A stretch of 64,000 bases of DNA from Apostichopus japonicus (lineage: Eukaryota > Echinodermata > Holothuroidea > Aspidochirotida > Stichopodidae). A program made the position numbers and the translations under genes. This document shows positions 27,801 through 37,499 of this stretch, piece after piece (position 1 is the first letter of the stretch; every line of letters begins with the position of its first letter). The stretch covers positions 36,572,898 to 36,636,897 of the forward strand of contig NC_092577.1 in assembly GCF_037975245.1 (NCBI RefSeq). Direction: 5' to 3'. Under the pieces are notes generated by a model. It did no database searches. It saw only the letters and a program-made list of their open reading frames with translations, and was not told where the DNA came from.

Positions 27801-29684
27801 AGGTGAATGACACCATCTGTTAGGTGAATTGCACCATCTGTTAGGTGAATTACACCGTCTGTTAGGTGAATTACACCATCTGTCAGGTGAATTACACCAT
27901 CTGTTAGGTGAATTACACCATCTGTTAGGTGAATAACACCATCTGTTAGGTGAATTACACCATCTGTTAGGTGACTTACACCATCTGTTAGGTGAATTAC
28001 ACCATCTGTTAGGTGAATAACACCATCTGTTAGGTGAGTTACACCATCTGTTAGGTGAATTACACCATCTGTTAGGTGAATAACACCATCTGTTAGGTGA
28101 ATTACACCGTCTGTTAGGTGAATTACACCGTCTGTTAGGTGAATGGCACCATCTATTAGGTGAATTACACCATCTGTTAGGTGAATGGCACCATCTGTTA
28201 AGTTAATTACACCATGTTGTTGAATTAAGCCATCTGTTAGGTGAGTTACACCATCTGTTAGGTGAATTAAGCCGTCTGTTAGGTGAATTTAGCCATCTGT
28301 TAGGTGAATGACATCATCTGTTAAGTGAATTACATCATTTTCACAGTGAATCACACCATCTTAGCAGAGAATCACAACATCTACAGGGAAAATCACACCA
28401 TTTTGTTGGAGATATTTAATATCTCTTTAAGGTTTACATATTTGTGCATTTAAGTTATTGTTGCAATAGAGGGTACATACGTGCAATGTCAGTTCTCTTA
28501 TAGAAGAGAACGTTATGGTTCCATATATTATATGACAATTGAAATATATTTTGTCTTGTTTCCTCCCCATGATTTGTACTTTCATCCAATGGGACGGAGA
28601 TGCAAGTTGAGCATGGTAGGATACATTAAGTGTGAATAAACAAAGAATTTAAAAGAATTCCTTTGTACATCATGCACTATTGTTTAAACTAAATATGAGT
28701 GCATATTATAATTCTTTACTGTCCCGGCCACTTCCCAAGCCTCTTTTCCAGAGTGAATTAATAATTACAAATTTTGTTATGAATAGTTTTTGAGTCGCCC
28801 AATCAATTTTGTAATTTTTGAAATAACAAACTAAGATTATTATGACAACCTAGTGAAATTTCATGTTACTTAGGTGAAATTGTATACTACTCAAGTGAAA
28901 TGGCATTTTACTTAAGTAAACTACATGGCCTATCTGAAGACTTCAATTTCCCCGTAAGCAAAATAGGCAATAAATTTTACTTAGGTAAAATGCCATTTCA
29001 CTTAAGTAGAATTCAGTTTTACTTTAGTAGAGTTGACTTAACTAAAGTATAATTGGACGATATTGACCTCTTAAGTAGAATACAATTTACTGAAGTAAAA
29101 TTAAATTCTACTTAAGTGGAATTCCTTTTTAATAAAGTAGAATGAAATTTCACTCAAGTAAACTTAGGGAGGGGGGGGGGGGGGAAGGGGAATGTTAAAA
29201 CAGCTTATGATAGGGCCCTGCTTGCATGTGGAGATTCGAAAAGAATATTGTCTTTTCTTTGAAATACAGAATTAGCCAAAAGATACATTGAAAGTGCACA
29301 AAGGACATAACAGTGTCATCATTTGGTTGTAGGATGGTACATTACATCTTTAAACTCCACCTTAGCATAGTAGTCCCCTTCTGTAGGCTAGATGAGATAT
29401 GGTCGGTTAGGAGGGGCTCCAGCCATGGGGCCCAGAATAGATTAATATAGGATAATTAATCATTGATTCTCTTTCTTCATTTATCATAAAGAAGAAGTTA
29501 ACACTTCAAATTACACCTCTCTTACCCAACCTTCCATGCCCACAAGACTTAAGTAACCTACAGTACCCCTGCTCCGATGTTTCCTTTCACAGTCATGTTT
29601 CCACTGCATGTTAATATTTTTCAGAGAGAGACAGTTGGCAGACAGGTTGAAGCTGTTGCCCTTGGTGGTATGCCACCCTCATGA
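3690..29684 (+). CDS. FKBP-type PPIase-like single-pass membrane protein (5 exons, complete)
   Basis: Exons 3690-3845, 21023-21085, 26197-26306, 27180-27612 and 29625-29684 have GT-AG borders and compatible phases and give 273 residues. Residues 24-36 are hydrophobic and look like a signal sequence. About 48-148 match an FKBP domain: GDTLSIMYT (65-73), MITLGDPGINRGW, ELRKLIVPA (111-119) and ITYLIKIVEIE (136-146), as in secreted FKBPs. An acidic linker (about 170-210) leads to a membrane segment at about 213-241 and a basic tail ending in GGMPPS. Sequons lie at N135 and N192. The family catalyses prolyl isomerization; the signal sequence and C-terminal anchor recall FKBP11 of the ER. The DGxxFDSS hairpin is shortened and the AYG tyrosine reads AFS, so activity may be weak. 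An in-frame stop at 3654 precedes the start; Met28 and Met38 are alternative starts. A phase-0 microexon in intron 2 could restore the hairpin and cannot be excluded. Confidence 0.84.
4135..4457 (+). mobile_element. LINE fragment, C-terminal end of a reverse transcriptase ORF
   Basis: The frame reads GVTRRDRVTNQNLREKTNV, then KKWRWAGHLARQHDNRW, then RRRGRQSRRWTDELR, WQRRAQDRWKW and EAFLLQW before a stop. This order (R-DR-N--IR--T, RWRWAGH-AR--D-RW, RGRP--RW-D, A-DR--W, E-F--QW) is the known C-terminal tail of endonuclease/reverse-transcriptase LINE proteins. No RT core is seen upstream, so this is a 5'-truncated copy inside FKBP intron 1. Confidence 0.85.
6457..7504. mobile_element. AT-rich hAT-like element with CAGGGTTGGC ends
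   Basis: Begins CAGGGTTGGCAATTTTG and ends CAGCCAACCCTG, inverted over about 10 bases, with TTTAAAT-rich subterminal regions on both sides. Flanks ATTAATGC and AGTAATGC are similar but not identical, so the target duplication is only suggestive. No coding capacity is seen. Confidence 0.6.
8625..8740. repeat. Simple tandem repeat of TACTGTACATAGG type
   Basis: About eight imperfect copies of a 12-13 base unit containing GTACATAGGTAC. The unit is partly palindromic. Confidence 0.8.
10658..12376. mobile_element. Non-autonomous hAT transposon, 1.7 kb, with 8-bp target duplication
   Basis: Starts TAGTGTTCAACCGATTA and ends TAATCGGTTGAACACTA, a perfect 17-base inverted terminal repeat. GGAATTAG flanks it directly on both sides (10650-10657 and 12377-12384). 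The subterminal regions carry many CCGATTCCGATTA repeats, a usual arrangement for transposase binding sites. No transposase ORF is present, so it is a deletion derivative or MITE. It lies in FKBP intron 1. Confidence 0.93.
15335..15640. repeat. Dispersed repeat with AGGTCA half-sites (DR1)
   Basis: Contains AGAGGTCATTTGAGGTCAAC and, at 15543-15555, AGGTCAAAGGTCA. A related stretch occurs at about 33980-34020. The copies look like an interspersed repeat. Confidence 0.5.
16340..17262. repeat. Tandem repeat, 157-162 bp unit, about 5 copies
   Basis: The landmark GCTCTAAAAGACTCATATTT recurs at 16504, 16661, 16818, 16980 and 17142. Flanking part-copies of CATCCATG start at about 16340. It lies in FKBP intron 1. 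Confidence 0.9.
19075..19290. repeat. Two-copy direct duplication, about 115 bp
   Basis: GGTGGATCCAAGAAAAT and GGTGGATCCACGAAAAT each lead into CAAACTGCTTTGTAT and then ATATGGGATTAGTCTCT. The two copies are diverged. Confidence 0.75.
20011..20100 (+). repeat. tRNA-derived SINE head
   Basis: Has a box A-like TGGCCAGGGGATAA and a box B GGTTCGATACC inside a perfect T-arm hairpin (CGGG-TTCGATA-CCCG). The middle is too long for a type-I tRNA and the acceptor arms do not pair well, so I read it as the pol III promoter head of a SINE. Confidence 0.6.
21023..21085 (+). CDS. FKBP-like gene, exon 2
   Basis: This 63-base phase 0-0 exon follows a pyrimidine-rich acceptor (TTTCCCTTCTAG) and ends at ACA|GTAAGT. 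It codes for residues 53-73, including CELFAEQGDTLSIMYT, which lines up with the C-x(6)-GD-L-I-HYTG stretch of secreted FKBPs. The other open reading frame of the same bases, which ends CPSCT, does not join exon 3 without a stop. Confidence 0.82.
21095..21997. repeat. Minisatellite with palindromic CATCTAGATG units
   Basis: About 20 copies of a 37-46 base unit built from CATCTTCATCTAGATG, (TACAT)CTAGTATAACTAG and ATACACATC. CATCTAGATG and CTAGTATAACTAG are palindromic. The array starts within about 15 bases of the exon 2 donor at 21086. Confidence 0.95.
22310..22665. repeat. ACATACAGACATACACTAATG tandem repeat
   Basis: Imperfect 20-40 base repeats of CATACAGACATACACTAATG in FKBP intron 2. 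The open frames on the other strand are a product of the repeat. Confidence 0.85.
22980..23570. repeat. Tandem repeat, roughly 70-100 bp unit, about 7 copies
   Basis: Landmarks GTCCTTCTCCTTTGC, TGTCCTCAGCTTGA and ACTGTACATGCAGCTAGTGC recur in order. Copies are diverged and of uneven length. Confidence 0.85.
23740..24093. mobile_element. TTAA-flanked MITE, copy 1
   Basis: Shares about 330 bases with 24981-25346 and 34344-34693, including ATGCCGGTAATCTGACCTA-like and ACTAGTGTACAGTCAGTACA-like blocks, and ends GGCGAGTCTTCAATGCCTTTAA. Its left terminal repeat has decayed. Confidence 0.8.
24802..24866. repeat. Near-perfect palindrome, 32-base arms, 1-base spacer
   Basis: The left arm starts CCATGGAACTATAAACATGG and the right arm is its inverse with one mismatch, centred on the A in CAGACTG. 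Each arm contains ATGGA(A/G)CTATAAA twice. The same motif forms the palindrome at 56024-56051. Confidence 0.9.
24981..25346. mobile_element. TTAA-flanked MITE, copy 2 (best preserved)
   Basis: Runs from TTAAAGGGTGTAAAGACTCG to GGCGAGTCTTCAATGCCTTTAA. The ends are inverted repeats of about 18 bases (AGG, five variable bases, AAGACTCGC), with TTAA at each border. TTAA target sites are typical of piggyBac-superfamily elements. No ORF is present. Confidence 0.85.
25390..25565 (-). mobile_element. LINE reverse transcriptase relic (YADDT motif)
   Basis: On the minus strand, 25546-25509 reads SVTKYADDTAMMG, the catalytic YADD block of non-LTR reverse transcriptases. About 90 bases on, after stops, LLLNPNKSKEM follows in another frame, matching the L-LN--K-KEM block known in these proteins. 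It is a short, frameshifted fossil in FKBP intron 2. Confidence 0.8.
26197..26306 (+). CDS. FKBP-like gene, exon 3
   Basis: Follows TTATTTGCAG and ends TTGAA|GTAAGT, entering in phase 0 and leaving in phase 2. It codes for residues 74-109. MITLGDPGINRGWNDGLPG matches the FxLGxGxVIxGWDxGLxG core of FKBP domains, and the pocket-floor tryptophan is kept. The stretch before it (EAYGDADQSASKQT) is about four to five residues shorter than usual. Confidence 0.88.
26440..27066. repeat. 31-bp minisatellite in FKBP intron 3
   Basis: About 18-20 copies of a unit with CTAGTCTGTAATCCTG and TTCTATTTCAAGTAT, nearly identical, plus shorter variants with TTCAATTAT. The copies adjoin without spacers. Confidence 0.95.
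27180..27612 (+). CDS. FKBP-like gene, exon 4 (end of PPIase domain, linker, membrane segment)
   Basis: Follows AAATTTCTAG; the split codon AA|T gives Asn110. It codes for residues 110-254: ELRKLIVPALVAFSRLPPHL and ITYLIKIVEIEKP close the FKBP fold. An acidic stretch with DEEDPD follows, then DVAIVVFYLQ to AYYIYKIKYPHKR, a membrane helix with a basic stop-transfer. The exon ends AAG|GTGAGT in phase 0. Confidence 0.88.
27740..28340. repeat. 21-bp minisatellite in FKBP intron 4
   Basis: About 27 copies of AATTACACCATCTGTTAGG(TG), degenerating to the right. It starts about 125 bases after the exon 4 donor. Confidence 0.95.
28840..29165. repeat. Cluster of palindromic ACTTAAGT motifs
   Basis: At least a dozen copies of (T/C)ACTTAAGTA/GAA-type sites in both orientations at irregular spacing, ending at a G-run (29167-29190). 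The region can fold on itself in many ways. Confidence 0.7.
29625..29684 (+). CDS. FKBP-like gene, exon 5 (C-terminus and stop)
   Basis: Follows TTAATATTTTTCAG in phase 0. It codes for RETVGRQVEAVALGGMPPS and ends in TGA. The phase match and in-frame stop make it the best terminal exon, but it rests only on splice sites and reading frame. I saw no clear AATAAA in the next kilobase. Confidence 0.66.
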   Translation, partial: RETVGRQVEAVALGGMPPS

Positions 29685-29880
29685 TGTTACCGTGGTGATG
29701 GGCAGGGCCTCCAGTAGTAGTGACTGGAAAGGAACCAATCTCAGCTGGAAATAATCTTCTAACTTCAAACGCTTCCAGTAATTTAAAGAGGTTATATTCT
29801 TTCAAACAGAAAGTTGTTGTAAAGCTTGACAATGTGAGACATTTGTTTGAAAATTGAAATAATCCTGCCTCATTTGAAAC

Positions 29881-30162
29881 CAGGCGCGTAGCCAGGGGGG
29901 GCGACCGCCCCCCCTTGAGCATATTTTTTGGGTATGTTTTTTATGATATTGCTAGTAATTTAAAGCTTAGATGCAACTTACAATGCCTGGGAAGTGCCAT
30001 TTCCAGTGATCTGGGAGGTATTTTCAGCCAAAATTTTCTTGTAATCGTAGCGCCAACTCATGGTGGCGCTACGCTTAGATAGTTTTCAATGTCAAATCTA
30101 CAGCTCTGATAGTTTGCCTACAGGTTCGCTCCTCCCTTGGCAAATTCCTCGCTACACGCCTG
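29881..30162. mobile_element. hAT-like MITE with 8-bp target duplication (TTTGAAAC)
   Basis: Begins CAGGCGCGTAGCCAGG and ends CTCGCTACACGCCTG. TTTGAAAC flanks both sides exactly (29873-29880 and 30163-30170). Inside is the core GCGCCAACTCATGGTGGCGC followed by TACGCTTAGATAG. It is an intact short copy, just downstream of the FKBP-like stop codon. Confidence 0.93.
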
Positions 30163-30889
30163 TTTGAAACTAGTGCCCTGCTGGAGTTCTCAGTGTCTGG
30201 CAGATCAGAATTCAGAGGGGAGTGATAGACTAAAGGTGGGGGCAGGGGTGGGGGCAGGGGTGGGTGAGGCAGCAAATTTGGTGTTTTGAAAACCAGTTGA
30301 CCACCAAAGAACTGACCAGTCAAATATTAAGGTGGATAGCCACCGCCATGTCATTGGGCTAGCTGGGTTGAGAGTAAACATTTAACCATTGAACCAGAGA
30401 GCAAAGCATTTGGTTCTTTTCTCAATACCTTGAATTTTCTCCTACTTCTCCACGCCCTGTTGACAGCCATCGCCTACAATTACCATGGCCTTTGTACTTT
30501 TCTTTCAAGTATTTTATTGTCTGTTAATTAGGTTAATTAAGTTTATTTAGTGCTCAGGAATGTTTTTTGGTATACCTTTTGTTACCCCATCCGATTCCCC
30601 TTTCTCCCTTGCTCCAAATTCCATCCGCCCCCCCACCCCACCCAAAAAATGAAAGCAAAACAAGCAGTGAGATAAGAATAACACTACAACAGTTTGGTGG
30701 AAAAATGATACATATTACACTGCAAGGGTTTTGTTTTACAGTCTTGTGAAGATATGTCTTTGTTGCTATGTTGTTCTAAAAGTTTTCACGTGATTTATGG
30801 GTGGCATATAAGTTTGATTCCACCATGTGATTGCTATGCGCCATTAGGGACTGAGAATACCCAAAGTGTTGGCCATAAATTCATGTGTA

Positions 30890-31725
30890 AGATACAGGTA
30901 CAGGTTCACTGTAGAGAGTTTGTTATGTGTGACATAACATTTGTAAGATCCTTACAGGTTCACTGTAGATAGTTTGTTATGTGTGACATAACATTTGTAA
31001 GATGCTTACAGGTTCACTGTAGGTAGTTTGTTATGTGTGACATGAATTCATGTGTAATATGCTTTAATACAGGTTCACTGTAGATAGTGTGTTATACGTG
31101 ACATAACATTTGTAATATGCTTACAGGTTCACTGTAGATAATGTGTTATGTGTGACATGAATTCATGTGTAAGATGCTTACAGGTTCACTGTAGAGAGTT
31201 TGTTATGTGTGACATAACATTTGTAAGATGCTTACAGGTTCACTGTAGATAGTTTGTTACATGTGACATGAATTCATGTGTAAGATGCTTACAGGTTCAC
31301 TGTAAAGAGTTTGTTATGTGTGACATAACATTTGTAAGATGCTTACAGGTTCACTGTAGATAGTTTGTTACATGTGACATGAATTCATGTGTAAGATGCT
31401 TACAGGTTCACTGTAGGTAGTTTGTTACATGTGACATAACTTCATGTGTAAGATGCTTACAGGTTCACTGTAGAGAGTTTGTTATATGTGACATGAATTC
31501 ATGTTTAATATGCTTACAGGTTCACTGTAGGTAGTTTGTTACATGTGACATGAATTCATGTGTAAGATGCTTACAGGTTCACTGTAGAGAGTTTGTTATA
31601 TGTGACATGAATTCATGTCTAATATGCTTACAGGTTCACTGGAGGTAGTTTGTTACATGTGACATAACTTAATGTCTAATATAATGCTTACAGATTCAGG
31701 TTCACTGTAGGTAGTTTGTCATGTG
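30890..31725. repeat. Tandem repeat, about 60-64 bp unit, about 13 copies
   Basis: Units carry GATGCTTACAGGTTCACTGT, TAGTTTGTTA(T/C)(G/A)TGTGACAT and either AACATTTGTAA or GAATTCATGTGTAA. The two subtypes partly alternate, suggesting a double-unit period. Confidence 0.92.
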
Positions 31726-31831
31726 TGACATAAATTGGTTTTAATAATTGCTTTGGATGGTGATCAACTATGTTTGTTCTGTTTACAGGATTTTTTGGGT
31801 CATGATAAGACCATGCATTCACCAATACACA

Positions 31832-33014
31832 CAGGGGCGTAGCGAGCGGGGGGGTGTGGGGGGTGTCACACCCCCCCAATAATTTGGTCGCTGTCGGCAA
31901 ATTTTGGGTCTGTCGGCAAAAGGAGAAAAGGTGAAGGGAGTGGAAGGGGAAGAAAGAAGGAAAGCTGAATAGAGAAAAGGAGAACGGGAGCTTCTTCCGT
32001 GCCAAATTTGACTTAAAATATGCACCAGATTGCATCTAAGGACGTTTCAAAACTGAAACTTTTCCAAAGGGGAGGGGTAGACCCCCTACCCTTAGACCCC
32101 TCCCCCATTTCAGTCACCACTTCCAGATCCGTCGGCAAATCAAATTTGACTTAAAATATACAGCAGATTGCATCTAAGGACGTTTCAAAACTAAAAAATT
32201 TCCAAAGGGGAGGGGGACACCCCCTCCCCTTAGACCCCTCCCCAATTTCAGTCACCACTTCCAGATCCGTCGGCAAATCAAATTTAACTTAAAATATACA
32301 GCAGATTGCATCTAAGGACGTTTCAAAACTAAAAAATTTCCAAAGGGGAGGGGGATACCCCTCCCCTTAGACCCCTCCCCCATTTCAGTCACCACTTCCA
32401 GATCCGTCGGCAAATCAAATTTGACTTAAAATATACAGCAGATTGCATCTAAGGACGTTTCAAAACTGAAACTTTTCCAAAGGGGAGGGGTAGACCCCCT
32501 ACCCTTAGACCCCTCCCCCATTTCAGTCACCACTTCCAGATCCGTCGGCAAATCAAATTTGACTTAAAATATACAGCAGATTGCATCTAAGGACGTTTCA
32601 AAACTAAAAAATTTCCAAAGGGGAGGGGGACACCCCCTCCCCTTAGACCCCTCCCCCATTTCAGTCACCACTTCCAGATCCGTCGGCAAATCAAATTTAA
32701 CTTAAAATATACAGCAGATTGCATCTAAGGACGTTTCAAAACTAAAAAATTTCCAAAGGGGAGGGGGATACCCCCTCCCCTTAGACCCCTCCCCCATTTC
32801 AGTCACCACTTCCAGATCCGTCGGCAAATCAAATTTGACTTAAAATATACAGCAGATTGCATCTAAGGACGTTTCAAAACTAAAAAATTTCCAAAGGGGA
32901 GGGGGACACCCCCTCCCCTTAGACCCCTCCCCCATTTCAGTCACCACTTCCAGATCCGTCGGCAAATCAAATTCTCCACACCCCCCCAACAAAAACCCCT
33001 TCGCTACGCCCCTG
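31832..33014. mobile_element. hAT-like MITE with internal 138-bp array and 8-bp target duplication
   Basis: Starts CAGGGGCGTAGCGAG and ends TTCGCTACGCCCCTG, flanked by AATACACA on both sides (31824-31831 and 33015-33022). Most of the interior is a 138-base tandem array (31990-32970, about seven units) with CCGTCGGCAAATCAAATTT and GCATCTAAGGACGTTTC. Unit variants run in the order A-B-C-A-B-C-B. Confidence 0.93.
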
Positions 33015-33022
33015 AATACACA

Positions 33023-36000
33023 TAAATTAGTTGAACATTCCCAAATGGAAGATATTGGGGCAGTGTGTGTATAGCAAATGGCAGATAGGACACCTGACAA
33101 AACTGTGATAATAATTCAGACTCTTGCAGAAGTCATATCTATAAGCTGATATTCCCTTTGCAAAAACCAAACCCATTGTGGGCCATATATGGCTATTTTA
33201 CAGATGAGGTCTAGAAATTTCTATGTGATCAATTTTGTTTGTACATTTCTTGCACATTTAATGACAGTGGTGATGGATGCTCTTTAAGGTGTTATCCACC
33301 CTGTTGTTATTGTCACGGAATTCAATATCAGAAAATACCTTCATGTACCAGTGCTAAAAGGTGTATATATCAGGTTGCTCAACTTCATAGTCAAATGGGT
33401 GAAATAATCAGGTTGCAGAGGTCAGAAGTTATTTGATCCATGCATAATTCTTGGAAGAGTTGATAACAGCTAGATGGCGGTAAATATATTAAACCAGGCA
33501 GGTTTTACCAAGGAACGAACAAAATACATGAGGATCATGTCTTTCACCGCAACAGATGAGTTCCTTAAAAACAATGAAGGCTCTATTTCCCCCCCCCCCC
33601 CTGCAAAGAAGAAAACATTCCAGAACACACCACTAGTCATAAATTTCCCAAAGGTTTACATGCTGTTTTGACAACTACTACATCCTGGAACTTTAAAAGA
33701 AAAGAAAGCGAGAGTTGGGCCAATTTCAGAGATTGTCTGCAAAAGAAAAGAATAATTTGACACTGAGCAAGGTGAGAATATTCACTGAAGAATCATGATT
33801 GATTGTGATTTCATTATGGGATTGGATCTCAACAAAATTAGCTAAGGAAGAAGAAGAAGGAAGTAAATAATATTTTAATTGTGATTAAGAATACCTATTT
33901 AGTGTGTAGAAGTACCACATTGTTTATTTATTTGTTTTATCACAAATAAATTACAATGTGAAAGTAGCCTATGGTTTTTGGTGGAGGTCAAAGGTCATCT
34001 GGGTTCATCAGAGGTCAAATCGTGAAACCCTTGTAAACATGTACACCCTCACTATACATTACATCAGAATCATGAAGACACTTCTCATGTTACATCATTG
34101 AAACCACAATGCATTTTTTCATTCTGGTTTTAATTGTGATTAAGAATACCTTGTCAAATTAAAGACCAGAGGTAGAGGTAGAAAAGAAGTGATGGATGAG
34201 AAACAGGCTAGGGAGGAGGGGGATGTGTGGTCAAGAGGGAGGGGATGGATGCTAATATGCCAGTCTCCCTACACAAGGGAAACTGACCCAGCTGAACTGT
34301 AACCATGTGCCTTGAGTACACAGCTCCATTGGTAGTTCAATCTTTAAAGGGTGTGAAGACTCGCACAAAAAGAAATGTCTAATGCCGGTAATCTGACCTA
34401 CTTTCGAATGAGGTGTAACAGAAGTGTTAGACACCACCAGAAATTACGCACACAGCTTGTTAATTAGACACTAGTGTACAGTCAGTACATACAGCTGCGG
34501 CCAATACCCACAGCACAGTTTAAAAACGATAGAGCGATGGACATCTCAGGTCCAAATAAAGATAACAAGGTATCACGTTTCATTACTGTCTGCATTTTGT
34601 AGCAACAAGCAGAAAACTTAACTTGCAAGCAACGGAAAGTTAACTTTTTTAGAGCGCGGCACGCGGTTTGGGGTGAGTCTTCAATGCTTTTAAAACCTGC
34701 TCAAATTGCATATGGAAACTGACAGCTGGGATTGGATTCCTCGGAAAATCTCTGATTACAAATCTCTGGAGATGCAACAAATTGTACATAACTCTTGGGT
34801 CTGCTCTACGATCAGTAATATTTCAGAAACACAACTATATTGTTCACCATCACAAAACGCTATTTAGAAAACTGTCAAAATGGGGAGGGGTCAACCCCAC
34901 CCCTCCTGTGAGGTTCAACACCTTGGGATTAAGAGCGATCATCTCGTAATTTATATTTATGTAAACATGTTCGGGGACAAATTCAATTTTCATGTGTATA
35001 ATAAACTGTGTGTCACAGCTAATTTACTCAGTTTGTCAATATAACACAAGTAACATAATGCATGTTTTGCATTTCCTCTGCTAGTGTTGTTCCATCCACA
35101 TTATACAGACCCATTTTCATTATTTAGAACCAAATCATCTTGACAACTGTTTGACACTGTGCTTTGGGTGATGGAAGGTCCACATAGGTTCTTTTATTTT
35201 AAAATGTCTATTTACAGTTTAAACAATAATTGTGATATTTTGTTGTTGTTTATTCTGCTATTTTTGGAGTCACATTTCATTGGATGTGCTAATGTTTCAA
35301 CTTTTCAACTGTTTGTCTTTCGTACACACTTTGGGCCAAATGCTTTGTTAAATTTACTTTTTATTATCCTTTTGTGAAATAAAAAGCACAGGCAAGTTGT
35401 AATGCTAAATGTAAATTTCACAAGGTTATTATTATCATGTTAATGCAAGTTTCCATTAGTGACATTACTATAATGATGGTGTCATAGCTGGAAAAAAAAG
35501 TTAAAAGAATACTAAGAGAAGAGTAAAAAGATTTTAATATCAAACACAAGGAAAAAAAAAACGTGCTTCAATTTATTTCTGTCACATACTTTGCTTTACA
35601 AGTTAGAACAAAACAAAATATTATTAACATAATTTGTCAAAGCTGCCTGTATGTATTCATGTTTAGAAACTGATAGCGGTGTCAGAATCTAGAATGGTAG
35701 CAACAGTGGGAAGGATAATAATAATTATTACCCAAATCAATAGATATTTGCAGTTGTATTCTGGATGAACAAATATTATCTCTTTGAAAAAAAGATATTA
35801 AGCATAATCAATAAGCATCTGTTTCTTTCATTATCTCTCCCATGTAACTGTATTCAAACATACCCAGCAGCACAAACATATGATATACAACAACATATTT
35901 ATGTCTTTTGTTAAATGTAACTACTCTCTTTCTATATGTACAGCACTTCAATTCTCTGTTTCATTACCATAACAAAGAGTAAAACATAATTATAACAAAA

Positions 36001-37480
36001 AATGTCTTCTTCTTTACTTCAACAATTACTTCTGTCAATTGGTTCTCAATGGACTTATTTCATACTTATTATCACCTTTCATTCAGTAATTATTATATTT
36101 GCCTGATGGCATGATACGTTGATGATACTATATACTGTATTCATGATGAAATACTTAATCATTTGGTCTATGTATATTGAAGGTGGAAACATGCCTTCTA
36201 TGTTATGTCGAAGATGGAAACAGGCCTGTAATTAAGACAAGTTATGGAGGGAGAAGGAGGAGGGTTTGATTTAACTCTTTCCTCCCCTCTCACTCTTCCA
36301 AATGGAGTAATAACAGAAATGTCCAAAAACTGGAAATTTTCTGCCTCCTCAAGTCAAAACACATCCTCATAACATTTTGTTTGAAGAAGATTATGAATTT
36401 TTCAAACTTGGGATGTCCATGATAGGTCTACAGACACCTAGCCTATTTGCCCCATATTCATTACATTTGTTGTGTGTTATAATCTCATTCAAATCTGTTG
36501 AAATCATTTGAAGAGCTCTTTCGTTTCCAAGATATACACATTTGAAGTTTTGATAAATCTGGAGAAATGATTTCTATTGCCTCTAAGAGTGGTTAAGAGG
36601 GATACAGGACAATGTTGTTTATAGCTACTTACATGATTACTAATGGATGTTAGAGTGATTAGGACAATGTTGTTCCTGGCTATTTACATGATTTCCAATG
36701 CCTATGAGAGTGATTAGGACAATGTTGTTCCTAGGTGTCCATAGACCTTTAAGTATTTCCATCTGTCAGCAATTGTATCTTACTTTCTTAATTCTAGGTA
36801 GACCTACTTTATCTCAGCAGCAGTAGGCTTTAATTTTTGTTGTTGCTGCATTCTTGTAAATATATTTTTGCTGTTCTGTGTAAATGTATAAACATGGAGT
36901 GACAATTCTTACAACTTCATCATAATACAAGTGTGCTGTTCTACCTTGAGTTCTGTGTTAATAAGTATAGTAGGTTTAATATTGCTGATGTATTTGTCTT
37001 TCTTCATGCTAAAGTATCATTAGGTTTATGAGTAAATACTATAATATTAGTTAATTCCTTGTTTGATACTTACATAATTGTATGTTATAATCATTTGATA
37101 CAATCAACTTGTACAGTGTGACTTCAAACATAGGATCCCTTCTACAGCATATGAAATGTAATAAAATATGATTTGTTTGCACAATGAAATTTCTATTGTT
37201 CTTGATGAATATTTCCTTGTCCACACCCACCATGTAAGAGTGGTGAACCAGGAGACTACTCAACAAAGAATATCAATCATCACAACATCACAGTTCCAGA
37301 TAAACATGGGTAGATGTACAATCACCCCCTCCCCCCACACCCTCCCATCTCACCCCTTGCAACCTAACACGCACAAATTAACAGTATTTAGACCTCATTA
37401 ATAGTCTAAATAGGCCTCAGAATGCATCATCCTTTTATAAATATAACTTTTATTTTATCTCGATGAGGACTCTGGACCCC
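33023..37480. other. Intergenic region without recognised genes
   Basis: Apart from the TTAA MITE at 34344-34693, this stretch is AT-rich. It has an AGGTCAAAGGTCA site at 33985-33997, a short inverted repeat CACATTGT/ACAATGTG near 33915-33960, and three diverged copies of GTGATTAGGACAATGTTGTTCC around 36590-36740. No frame looks coding. Confidence 0.6.
34344..34693. mobile_element. TTAA-flanked MITE, copy 3
   Basis: Runs from TTAAAGGGTGTGAAGACTCG to GAGTCTTCAATGCTTTTAA. It has an internal deletion relative to copy 2 after CACCAC (the ATCGATCCCAG block is missing). It lies between the FKBP-like and amidase genes. Confidence 0.82.
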
Positions 37481-37499
37481 TCCACAAAATGAGCGTCCG

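Noticed and set aside
26440-28340. CRISPR-like look of the 31-bp and 21-bp regular arrays
   Set aside because: The units adjoin without unique spacers, there are no cas genes, and the DNA is eukaryotic. These are minisatellites.
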